A DNA stretch of 50,570 nucleotides from JANMDN01 sp031376285 (GTDB lineage Bacteria; Actinomycetota; Thermoleophilia; Miltoncostaeales; Miltoncostaeaceae). Location of the stretch: NCBI GenBank assembly GCA_031376285.1, contig JANMDN010000088.1, forward strand, positions 1 through 50,570, written 5' to 3'. A model generated the notes under the pieces. That model made no database searches. It saw only the letters and a program-made list of their open reading frames with translations, and was not told the origin of the DNA. Shown here one piece after another: positions 15,618 to 22,698 of the stretch; position 1 is the stretch's first letter; every line of letters starts with the position of its first letter. The translations under genes were made by a program, and so were the position numbers.

Positions 15618-16055
15618 TTACTCGGCCGGTGCGAACTTCGGCAGGGTGATCTCGTCGGTCACGTCGTGAAAGACGACCTTCACACGCATCCCGATCGTGA
15701 CCTTCTCGGGTGCAAGCGATGGGTAGCCCTCCTCGTCGCTGACAAGGACGGTCATCATCCGGACGCCACCCTCGTCGAGATCGACAAGCGCAACGGTGTG
15801 GGGCGGGTCGCCCTTGTAGGCCTTGCTCGGCCCGATGAAGTGGGTCGAGTAGGTGTAGACCGTTCCGGTGCCCTTACTCTCAACCCAGCTGATGGGCTCA
15901 AGTGTGCCGGGCGTGTAGGCCCGCGGGTACCAGAATGGCTTGCCGTCTCCGCCGGCCGGAAGGAGGAGCTTGTGCTCCTTCGTGCCCGCCCAGAAGGCGT
16001 TGCCTTCGGGGCGCATGTCGGGGAGCGGCTTGGTGTAGGGAGCGAGTTCAGTCAA
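15618..16055 (-). CDS. DUF35 OB-fold protein without zinc-binding cysteines
   Basis: 145 aa. The DUF35 layout is evident: an N-terminal helix (EGNAFWAGTKEHKLLL), a ribbon position, then an OB-fold beginning at WVESKGTGTVYTYSTHF (about 60-76). The four zinc Cys are absent: the ribbon reads PAGGDGKPFWYPRAYTPGT. In steroid side-chain degradation the aldolase Ltp2 requires a DUF35 partner. The gene lies just after the Cys-less thiolase-like gene (15 bp gap), so the same kind of pairing is likely here. Confidence 0.82.
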   Translation of the reverse strand: MTELAPYTKPLPDMRPEGNAFWAGTKEHKLLLPAGGDGKPFWYPRAYTPGTLEPISWVESKGTGTVYTYSTHFIGPSKAYKGDPPHTVALVDLDEGGVRMMTVLVSDEEGYPSLAPEKVTIGMRVKVVFHDVTDEITLPKFAPAE

Positions 16056-16070
16056 TTTGAGGTCTCCTGC

Positions 16071-17300
16071 CTACGCGGCGGACGGGGGCTCAGACGACAG
16101 CACCAAGGCGCTTGTCGCGGCGAGAATCCCGCCGGAGCCGTTCGAGATGGCGAGCTTGGCGTCAGGCACCTGGTGGTTTCCTCCACCGCGAGCGGTGTCG
16201 TCGGCCTCGCCGCGAAGCTGCAAGACCGCTTCGACGATGTGGTGCATTGCGCCAAGGTGGGCCTGACGGATCAGCCCACCATGGGTGTTCATCGGAAGCT
16301 TGCCGCCGAGCTTGGCGTGGCCTTCGAGGACGAAGTCCCCAGCCTCTCCGGGTCCACACACACCGAAGCCTTCAAGGGCGATCAGCGGTGTGAACGAGAA
16401 CGAGTCGTAGATCTCGGCGACGTCGAGGTCCTGCGGGGTAACCCCGGCAACCTCCATCGCTCGACGTCCGGCACGGCCAAGGCCTTGGCGGACCGAGTCG
16501 ACGGACTCGGCCGAGCTGATGTACTGGTGCGAGTAGCCCTCGCCGATTCCGGTGATGTAGACGGGCTTCTTCTTCATGTCCTTCGCGCGGGCCTCGGTGG
16601 TGACAAGGAACGCGGCCGCGCCGTCGGAGACGAGCGAGCAGTCCATCGCATGGAACGGTGTCGCGATCCAGCGATCTGCCATGACGTCATCGACGGTCAC
16701 GACGTTCTTCAGCATCGCGTTCCACTTGAGCGCCCCGTGCTCGGACTGGGTCGCGACGACCGCGGCGAGCGCCTCCTGGGGAACATTGTGCTCGTGCATG
16801 TAGCGCTGGGCCAGGAGCCCGTATCCGCCGATCGTAGTGAGGCCGTACGGGGCCTCGTACGCACCGTGGCTCATCTCGCGGGCCATCGCGATCATCCCTG
16901 AGGAGCTGATCCCGGAGCGAGTGTTGTCGCCGCGCACGCACAGCACGCACTCGGCAAGGCCCGCGTCGATCGCCATCGCGGCCTGGATCGCCATGAGCGG
17001 TGCCGTGGCTCCACCGACTGCGACTGACGCAAAGTACCCCGGGTGAAAGCCCAGGTAGTCGCTGAAGGTGGTGGCGTGCATCAGCGTCGACTCGACAAAC
17101 GAGAACGCGGTGACCATGCCGTCGACGTCTGCCAGGGTGACCCCGGCGTCGTCGAGGGTCAGGCGTGTGACTTCAGCGAGCAGCTGGAACGAGCCTCGAT
17201 CAGAGATGACGCCCTGGTCGGTCTCGCCCACACCGGCGATGACGATGCCCTTTTTGAGCATGCGACGCGCCTCGCGGACGTCGGGGGTACCTTCGGCCAT
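16071..17300 (-). CDS. Thiolase-fold enzyme lacking catalytic Cys, probable Ltp2-like aldolase
   Basis: 409 aa from MAEGTPDV (17300), with GGAGGAG five bases upstream. Overall it resembles SCP-x/thiolase enzymes, but the nucleophile segment reads SVAVGGATAPLMAIQAA (no Cys) and the C-terminal segment LAISNGSGGILAATSALVLS also lacks Cys. The block NTHGGLIRQAHLGAMHHIVEAV keeps a histidine. This combination is typical of Ltp2-type retro-aldolases, which cleave a 3-hydroxyacyl-CoA without CoA attack. The adjacent DUF35 gene supports an aldolase-DUF35 complex. It is the first gene of the six-gene minus-strand operon. Confidence 0.85.
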   Translation of the reverse strand: MAEGTPDVREARRMLKKGIVIAGVGETDQGVISDRGSFQLLAEVTRLTLDDAGVTLADVDGMVTAFSFVESTLMHATTFSDYLGFHPGYFASVAVGGATAPLMAIQAAMAIDAGLAECVLCVRGDNTRSGISSSGMIAMAREMSHGAYEAPYGLTTIGGYGLLAQRYMHEHNVPQEALAAVVATQSEHGALKWNAMLKNVVTVDDVMADRWIATPFHAMDCSLVSDGAAAFLVTTEARAKDMKKKPVYITGIGEGYSHQYISSAESVDSVRQGLGRAGRRAMEVAGVTPQDLDVAEIYDSFSFTPLIALEGFGVCGPGEAGDFVLEGHAKLGGKLPMNTHGGLIRQAHLGAMHHIVEAVLQLRGEADDTARGGGNHQVPDAKLAISNGSGGILAATSALVLSSEPPSAA

Positions 17301-17455
17301 GCACTCTCCTCCGCGGTATTTGGAGATCTCAGGAGCGCCTACCCGGCGCACGTCCACGCCCACGAGGGGTCGCAGTGCGCGTACGGGGCCACCATCAGGC
17401 CCGGTCGGCGCCGCCGAGCCAGCCGGGGAACGCTACCAACGCCCGCAAGGGCCGG

Positions 17456-18133
17456 TCAATGAGGCGTGGCGGGCGGTGTGTCCCCAATCACGACCTCAAG
17501 ACTTTCAATGAGCGCCCGGACATGCCCCCAGACAAGCGCCGCTTCCTGGACACGTTCACGGTCGGGGACGCGACCGTAGGGATTCCCGTCCTGTGCATCA
17601 CCGGTCGGCGCAGTCCAGGTCGCCTCGGCGTTTGCGGCAACATCACGGGCAACCTGTTCATTGGCGCGCCACCACTCGGCAACACGTTTGCCGGTTCCTG
17701 GACCACCCCCGGGAAGTGCGAGCTCCTCCCCCACTCCTTCGCCGAAAATCCGCATCCAGGCAACGAGTTGCTCGCGGCGCGCATCGGTCTTCGGGTCGCT
17801 TCGCCCGCGCCGCTCGGTGATGGCCGCCTCTTCAAGGACGAGCTGCTCGAGGCGCTCCGGGACAAAGCGTGCCTCAATGCGTTCGGCGAGAGTCGTGTCG
17901 CCACGCTCCGCCGACAGCCCGCACGCAAGGTGCCGTAGCCAAGCTCGGATGCTCGCCGAGCGGGCGCGTTCGATGCGCTGGGCGGGGTCCGGGAGGATCC
18001 CCCCTTCAGCGAGGATGAACTCCTCATGCAGGGCCCGCGACCCCTCTGAGCGCATCAGCTCGTCGAGTGCCTCGCGGTGCCCGGCCATCCACGTCTCGAG
18101 ACGTTCGGCAAGCCCCTCGGTGTCTGCGGTCAT
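17456..18133 (-). CDS. Hypothetical helical protein
   Basis: 225 aa that I do not recognise. It is strongly charged and predicted mainly helical (LAERLETWMAGHREALDELMRSEG; ERIEARFVPERLEQLVLEEAAITERR), with no membrane segment, signal or Cys-rich site; the only Cys is in RHLACGL. A short Pro-rich C-terminus follows (GDTPPATPH). It stands alone on the minus strand between the CoA operon and the divergent small DUF2283-like gene; only 82 bp separate the two starts. Confidence 0.6.
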   Translation of the reverse strand: MTADTEGLAERLETWMAGHREALDELMRSEGSRALHEEFILAEGGILPDPAQRIERARSASIRAWLRHLACGLSAERGDTTLAERIEARFVPERLEQLVLEEAAITERRGRSDPKTDARREQLVAWMRIFGEGVGEELALPGGGPGTGKRVAEWWRANEQVARDVAANAEATWTAPTGDAQDGNPYGRVPDRERVQEAALVWGHVRALIESLEVVIGDTPPATPH

Positions 18134-18215
18134 GTCCCGTCCCCCGATTTCAGTCGCGCTGGTAGCGTGTAGCGCAGAGTTTCACTTGCAAGCACGACGT
18201 TCGAGGAGCGCACGG

Positions 18216-18521
18216 GTGGCCGAAGAAAAAGATCCCCATTACGACCCGTCAACTGACACCTACCGCCGGATCTACCGCGGGCACGACAACGCGTCGGCGG
18301 TGACCGGAGCTGACGGGATCACGATCTACTTCGACCCCGACAGCCACGACGTGCTCGGCTTTACGATCGCGAACTTCACCGCGTACTACCAGACCCATGT
18401 CGACGAAAACGGCGAGTTTGCCGTCACGCTCCCGGCGAAGGTGCCTGCGCCGCTCGCCGAAGAAATGGACATGGACGCCGAGATGGCAAAGTCCGGCGTG
18501 CGGATCGCCGAGTTCTACTAA
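18216..18521 (+). CDS. Small DUF2283-like protein, copy 1
   Basis: 101 aa from GTG 18216, with GAGGAG seven bases upstream. The sequence HYDPSTDTYRRIY...GITIYFDPDSHDVLGFTIANFTAYYQTH has the DUF2283-type pattern: a tyrosine/aspartate strand, an acidic turn, then V-L-G-F-T-I. The C-terminal part is acidic (EEMDMDAEM). It is clearly paralogous to the protein at 20346-20684, sharing VLGFTIxNFxAxY and GEFxVxLP. Its stop overlaps the stop of the convergent acetolactate-synthase-like gene. Function unknown. Confidence 0.75.
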   Translation: MAEEKDPHYDPSTDTYRRIYRGHDNASAVTGADGITIYFDPDSHDVLGFTIANFTAYYQTHVDENGEFAVTLPAKVPAPLAEEMDMDAEMAKSGVRIAEFY

Positions 18522-20233
18522 GCCGGAGCTGCCTGCGGGTCCCGGACGAGTACCGCTCCGGGGCCCTTGCCCTGGGGCACCATCGGGAAGACCTTGGCCA
18601 TAGGGTTTGTGTGCACGTCGACGAGTGCTGGACCGTCGACGGCAAACGCGGCCCGAAGGGCATCGTCGAGGTCGCTTGCGTTGGTGACGGTCGTTCCTGG
18701 GATCCCGTATGCCTCGGCGACCTTCGCAAAGCTCGGCTGGAACGCGTCGTAACTCGTGCCTGAGTAGCGACCATCCCAGAAGAGTTCCTGCCACTGGCGG
18801 ACCATCCCGAGGTAGCCGTTATTCAAGATCACGATCTTGACCGGCAGGTTGTACATCTGAATCGTCGAGAGTTCCTGGAGGGTCATCTCAAAGGATCCGT
18901 CGCCAGCGACATCGATGACGAGCTCATCGGGCAGGGCGATCTGCGCGCCGATCGCGGCAGGCAGGCCAAAGCCCATCGTCCCAAGTCCACCGGATGTAAG
19001 CCAGCGCCGTGGTCGGTCGAAGATGTAGTGCTGGGCAGCCCACATTTGATGCTGACCGACCTCGGTGCAGATGATCGCGCCGCCGCGGGTGATGCGGTAG
19101 ATCGCCTGGATAACGCTCTGGGGCTGGATCTGGTCGGGCGGGCCTTCGTCAACGTAGTAGGGGAAGTCGGTCTTCCACTTGGCAATTTGTGCCATCCACG
19201 TGCTGCGGTCTGCAGGGTTGTGGCGCTCAGGAAGGTCCCGGTAGGCGGCGGCGAGCGCATCAAGTGCCGGTGCGGCTTCTCCGGCGATTCCGATGTGGGC
19301 CGCGCGGTTTTTCGAGATCTCGGCCGGGTCGACGTCGATGTGGATGATCTTCGCGTTCGGCGCCCACTCGCGCATCACCGTCGAGAGGACCCGCTCGTCA
19401 AAGCGCACCCCGACTGCGAGGATCACATCGGATTCCTGGAACGCGTAGGTCGAAGCGGCGATGCCGTGCATTCCAGGCATTCCGACGAAAAGCGGGTGGG
19501 TTCCCGGGAAGCCACCGAGGCCCATGAGGGTTGTGTTGACCGGAACCTCGGTCACCTCGGCAAGGCGAGTGAGCGCCTCCGATGCCCCGCCGTGGATGAT
19601 CCCGCCGCCGGCGTAGATCACCGGGCGTTTGGCCTGCGCGATCGCTCGCGCAGCAGCGGCGAGCTGACGCGGATGCCCAGAGCCGGTTGGCGGTGAGTAG
19701 CCGGGAATGGACACTGGACCGACGAAATCTTCGACTTCTCGATGCCACTGGTCGACGCAAACATCGACGAGCACCGGACCGGGGCGACCCGTGGTCGCGA
19801 CGTGAATCGCGTCGGTAAGGGCCTCGGGGAGATCAGCGGCCTCTTTGATGAGGTAGGAGTGCTTCACGATCGGCAGCGTGATGCCGACGATGTCGGCTTC
19901 CTGGAACGCATCGGTCCCGACACGGGCGGCGCCGACCTGCCCGGTCAGGGCAAGCAGTGGCACCGAGTCCATGTAGGCGTCGGCGATCGGGGTGACGAGA
20001 TTTGTCGCACCCGGACCGGAGGTTGCGGTGCACACCCCGATACGGCCCGTGGCCTTCGCGTATCCCTCAGCCATGTGACCGGCGCCTTGCTCGTGACGGG
20101 TCAAGAAGATCCGGATATCGGGGTCATCGTGAAGTGCATCAAAGAGCGGGATGACCGGTCCTCCCGGAATCCCGAAGATCGCATCAACGCCGGCGCGCTT
20201 CAGGACTGCGAGGGTTGCGTCGATCGCGCGCAT
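18518..20233 (-). CDS. ilvB: ThDP-dependent acetolactate synthase-type enzyme (large subunit)
   Basis: 571 aa, full length for the family. It has the ThDP-activating glutamate in RHEQGAGHMAEGYA (E48), a central FAD/cofactor-type domain (about 190-330), and the ThDP/Mg motif GDGSFEMTLQELSTIQMYNLPVKIVILNN (about 440-468). These fit acetolactate synthase, which joins two pyruvates (or pyruvate and 2-ketobutyrate) in branched-chain amino-acid synthesis. No regulatory IlvN subunit and no other ilv gene is near, so a related carboligase or decarboxylase role is possible. Small DUF2283-like paralogues flank it on the opposite strand. Confidence 0.85.
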   Translation of the reverse strand: MRAIDATLAVLKRAGVDAIFGIPGGPVIPLFDALHDDPDIRIFLTRHEQGAGHMAEGYAKATGRIGVCTATSGPGATNLVTPIADAYMDSVPLLALTGQVGAARVGTDAFQEADIVGITLPIVKHSYLIKEAADLPEALTDAIHVATTGRPGPVLVDVCVDQWHREVEDFVGPVSIPGYSPPTGSGHPRQLAAAARAIAQAKRPVIYAGGGIIHGGASEALTRLAEVTEVPVNTTLMGLGGFPGTHPLFVGMPGMHGIAASTYAFQESDVILAVGVRFDERVLSTVMREWAPNAKIIHIDVDPAEISKNRAAHIGIAGEAAPALDALAAAYRDLPERHNPADRSTWMAQIAKWKTDFPYYVDEGPPDQIQPQSVIQAIYRITRGGAIICTEVGQHQMWAAQHYIFDRPRRWLTSGGLGTMGFGLPAAIGAQIALPDELVIDVAGDGSFEMTLQELSTIQMYNLPVKIVILNNGYLGMVRQWQELFWDGRYSGTSYDAFQPSFAKVAEAYGIPGTTVTNASDLDDALRAAFAVDGPALVDVHTNPMAKVFPMVPQGKGPGAVLVRDPQAAPA

Positions 20234-20345
20234 GGGTCGTTTGCACTCCTTGTGGTCGGCACCCGACAGGGTCGAACGATTACTCTACAAGAGGGCTTCG
20301 TCCGCCCAGCGCCAAGCCATTGACATCGCACGAAGGGACACATCC

Positions 20346-20684
20346 GTGAACGACACACCCCCGCCCGATGCTGGAGCCGAGCGCCCGTCGTTTGCGGAAG
20401 AGAACGCGATGCGGGTCGCCGCCGAGACCCTCACCCACTTCGATGAGGCAACCGACACCTTCCATTGCTCCTACGGTCCACTCACACCGGCGGCGACCGT
20501 GCACGACCCAGAGCGCGGGGTTCTCGTGCGCGTCGACCCGGAGACACAGCAAGTCCTTGGCTTCACGATCCCGAACTTTCGCGCGTGGTACGCCGAGCAC
20601 GCCGCAGATGACGGGGAGTTTGACGTCGATCTCCCGCCGATTTGGCCGCTGCACCCCGAAGAGGACAGCCCCACCTCAGACTGA
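20346..20684 (+). CDS. Small DUF2283-like protein, copy 2
   Basis: 112 aa from GTG 20346. The core THFDEATDTFHCSYGPL...GVLVRVDPETQQVLGFTIPNFRAWYAEHAADDGEFDVDLP aligns through its length with the 101-aa protein at 18216-18521, apart from an N-terminal extension (NDTPPPDAGAERPSFAEEN). It has the same acidic C-terminus. It diverges from the acetolactate-synthase-type gene (112-bp spacer with both promoters) and precedes the AAA/VWA genes by 72 bp, so it may head that operon. Function unknown. Confidence 0.72.
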   Translation: MNDTPPPDAGAERPSFAEENAMRVAAETLTHFDEATDTFHCSYGPLTPAATVHDPERGVLVRVDPETQQVLGFTIPNFRAWYAEHAADDGEFDVDLPPIWPLHPEEDSPTSD

Positions 20685-20756
20685 ACCAGCTCCCCGCTTC
20701 ACTAGACTCGCGGTCCCAAAACATGGACCGGCCCACGCGACCTGACAAGGAGCCCC

Positions 20757-21569
20757 ATGGCGGTTGAAAGCCAGCGGATCCAGGACTTCCGTATCACCAA
20801 GGAGCCGTACTACCTCCCGCTCGGTAACGAAATCGAGCTCTTCGAGGCCGCCCATCACGCGAAGCTTCCGGTGATGTTGAAGGGGCCGACGGGGTGCGGC
20901 AAGACGCGCTTTGTCGAGCACATGGCGTGGCGACTCGATCGCATGCTCGTGACCGTTGGCTGCCATGAGGACCTCACCGCCTCGGATCTCGTTGGCAAGT
21001 ACACGCTCCGCGGAGACGAGACCGTGTGGCAGGACGGGCCACTCACCATCGCGGTCAAAGCCGGCGGTATCGCCTATCTCGACGAGGTGGTCGAAGCGCG
21101 TAAGGACACGACCGTGGTGATCCACCCCCTCACCGATGACCGGCGCATCCTGCCGATCGAAAAGAAAGGTGAGGTGGTTGCGGCCCCCGACGGCTTTCAG
21201 CTGGTCATCAGCTACAACCCGGGCTACCAGTCTGTGCTGAAAGACCTCAAGCACTCCACCAAGCAGCGTTTCGTTGCCCTCGAGTTCGACTATCCGCCCG
21301 CAGACATGGAAGAGACCATCCTCACGACCGAGTCTGGTGTCGACCCCGCAACCGCCGCCAAGCTCGTGAAGATCGCCGAGAAGGTCCGAAACCTCCGCAC
21401 CCATGGGCTCGAAGAGGGCGTCTCGACGCGGCTTCTGGTCTATGCCGGTCAGCTCATCCACGGAGGAGTCGAGCCACTCATCGCCGCCGAGGCCACGATC
21501 TGCAAGCCGATCACCGATGACATCGAGATGCAGCGCTCGATTCTCGAGATCGTCAGCACGCAGTTCTAG
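20757..21569 (+). CDS. MoxR-class AAA+ ATPase, CbbQ/NorQ type
   Basis: 270 aa. Walker A GPTGCGKT (43-50), Walker B GIAYLDEV (104-111; D109, E110) and a sensor-type segment FQLVISYNPGYQSVLKDL. An N-terminal lead YYLPLGNEIELFEAAH is typical of the CbbQ/NirQ/NorQ branch, which works with a VWA-domain partner to activate a metalloenzyme such as rubisco or NO reductase. The VWA partner is encoded 1.1 kb downstream in the same operon. No rubisco, NorB or other classical client is in the window. Confidence 0.9.
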   Translation: MAVESQRIQDFRITKEPYYLPLGNEIELFEAAHHAKLPVMLKGPTGCGKTRFVEHMAWRLDRMLVTVGCHEDLTASDLVGKYTLRGDETVWQDGPLTIAVKAGGIAYLDEVVEARKDTTVVIHPLTDDRRILPIEKKGEVVAAPDGFQLVISYNPGYQSVLKDLKHSTKQRFVALEFDYPPADMEETILTTESGVDPATAAKLVKIAEKVRNLRTHGLEEGVSTRLLVYAGQLIHGGVEPLIAAEATICKPITDDIEMQRSILEIVSTQF

Positions 21570-21606
21570 GTCGCGCCGAACCCGAACGAGCGTCAGGGAG
21601 ATCGAG

Positions 21607-22698
21607 ATGACCATCGGCCCTGCCGTGGGAAATGTCGGGATGTATGTCGCTCGCGAGATGCTCGCCGCGGTTCCCGATGAGAAGCGCCAGGCGTACCTGC
21701 GAATGGTCGAGGAGATCTCCGATCTGAAGTACCAGCTCGGCGTTGAGGTTGCCCGCCAGCTTCCGCGGCTGCTCGCCGAGCACGAACCAGATGTCGTCGA
21801 CCGGTATCTGGCCGATGTCCGTGCGGTCGCCCGCATCCAGGGTGGCTGGAAGAGCGGCGTCGAGATCGCAAAACAGCTCCCCGATCTCTACGACGCCCCC
21901 GATGAGCGCCTCGCCCCGTCCTATGTGGACATCATCAGCGCTGCGACAAAGCCCCCGCCCGAGGACGTCGAGACGATCGGCCTCGCCGCTGAGCTCGACC
22001 GACTCGAAGCGGAGATCCGTGAGATGGAACCGAAGGTCAAGCGTGCCCAGGAGCTGCGCTCAGCCCTCTCTGCCCGCGACCGACGCGACGAGAAGCGCCG
22101 AAAGCATGCGGTCGAGCTGGCCGCAGCGCTCCCGCCGATTCTCGCGCGCCTTCGCCCCCGCTACCGCCCGACCTACCTCGAGCAGGTCCGCCAAGTCGCG
22201 GCCGCAGATCCCGAGGCGTCCCTTGAGGCCGCCGACACCCTGCTTGATCTCCTGAACGGCGAGCGGGTCTCGCCAGAGGGAGCAACCGAGTGGGTCCGTC
22301 GCGGTTTGGAACAGCTCGAACGAAACCGCGAGGTCGGGCGCGGCTACTTCCGTCTCGGCTCCAAGCATGCCCTGCAGGTCCTCGATGAGCTCAAAGACGG
22401 GCTTTCGCTCAAACAAGTGGCACGCGTGCTCAAACTCTTTGCCACAGCGCTGTGTGGTGAGGACGTCGCAATCCGCGCCGCAAACGAAATGCAGGCCGTC
22501 GACGTGGCAAACGCCGAGCACATCATCTTGCCCCCGGAGATGCGCTTCTTCGAAGATGACGACTCGAACTTTCGGGCCTACAAGGTGGCGACCGCCCAGG
22601 GAGCTGGCCGCATCGAGTTTGGCACCTACCACCTGTCACTTGGCGACCTCGACGAGACCGTGGCACGCCTCGGCGCCCGCTACGGGGAGGCCGCGTGA
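21607..22698 (+). CDS. Helical middle protein of the AAA/VWA operon
   Basis: 363 aa from ATG 21607 (GGGAGATCGAG upstream); an in-frame upstream extension would overlap the ATPase gene and is unlikely. Almost entirely helical and charged. Repeating units of the form L-P-x-L-L-x-x-x-x-P-x-x-V-D-R-Y-L-x-x-V-R-A-V-A appear at about 52-85 (QLPRLLAEHEPDVVDRYLADV), 91-115 and 171-205 (ALPPILARLRPRYRPTYLEQVRQ), suggesting an alpha-solenoid. A coiled-coil-like stretch lies at about 137-165. It overlaps the VWA gene by 4 bp (GTGA), so it probably belongs to the same complex as linker or client adaptor. Not a family I can name. Confidence 0.7.
   Translation: MTIGPAVGNVGMYVAREMLAAVPDEKRQAYLRMVEEISDLKYQLGVEVARQLPRLLAEHEPDVVDRYLADVRAVARIQGGWKSGVEIAKQLPDLYDAPDERLAPSYVDIISAATKPPPEDVETIGLAAELDRLEAEIREMEPKVKRAQELRSALSARDRRDEKRRKHAVELAAALPPILARLRPRYRPTYLEQVRQVAAADPEASLEAADTLLDLLNGERVSPEGATEWVRRGLEQLERNREVGRGYFRLGSKHALQVLDELKDGLSLKQVARVLKLFATALCGEDVAIRAANEMQAVDVANAEHIILPPEMRFFEDDDSNFRAYKVATAQGAGRIEFGTYHLSLGDLDETVARLGARYGEAA

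Noticed and set aside
15408..16901. A 497-codon plus-strand frame opposite the DUF35 and thiolase-like genes
   Set aside because: It is the high-GC antisense shadow of clear minus-strand genes and shows no domain motif.
20676..21836. A 386-codon minus-strand frame opposite the AAA ATPase gene
   Set aside because: Antisense shadow; the plus strand has Walker A and B motifs and couples to the next gene.
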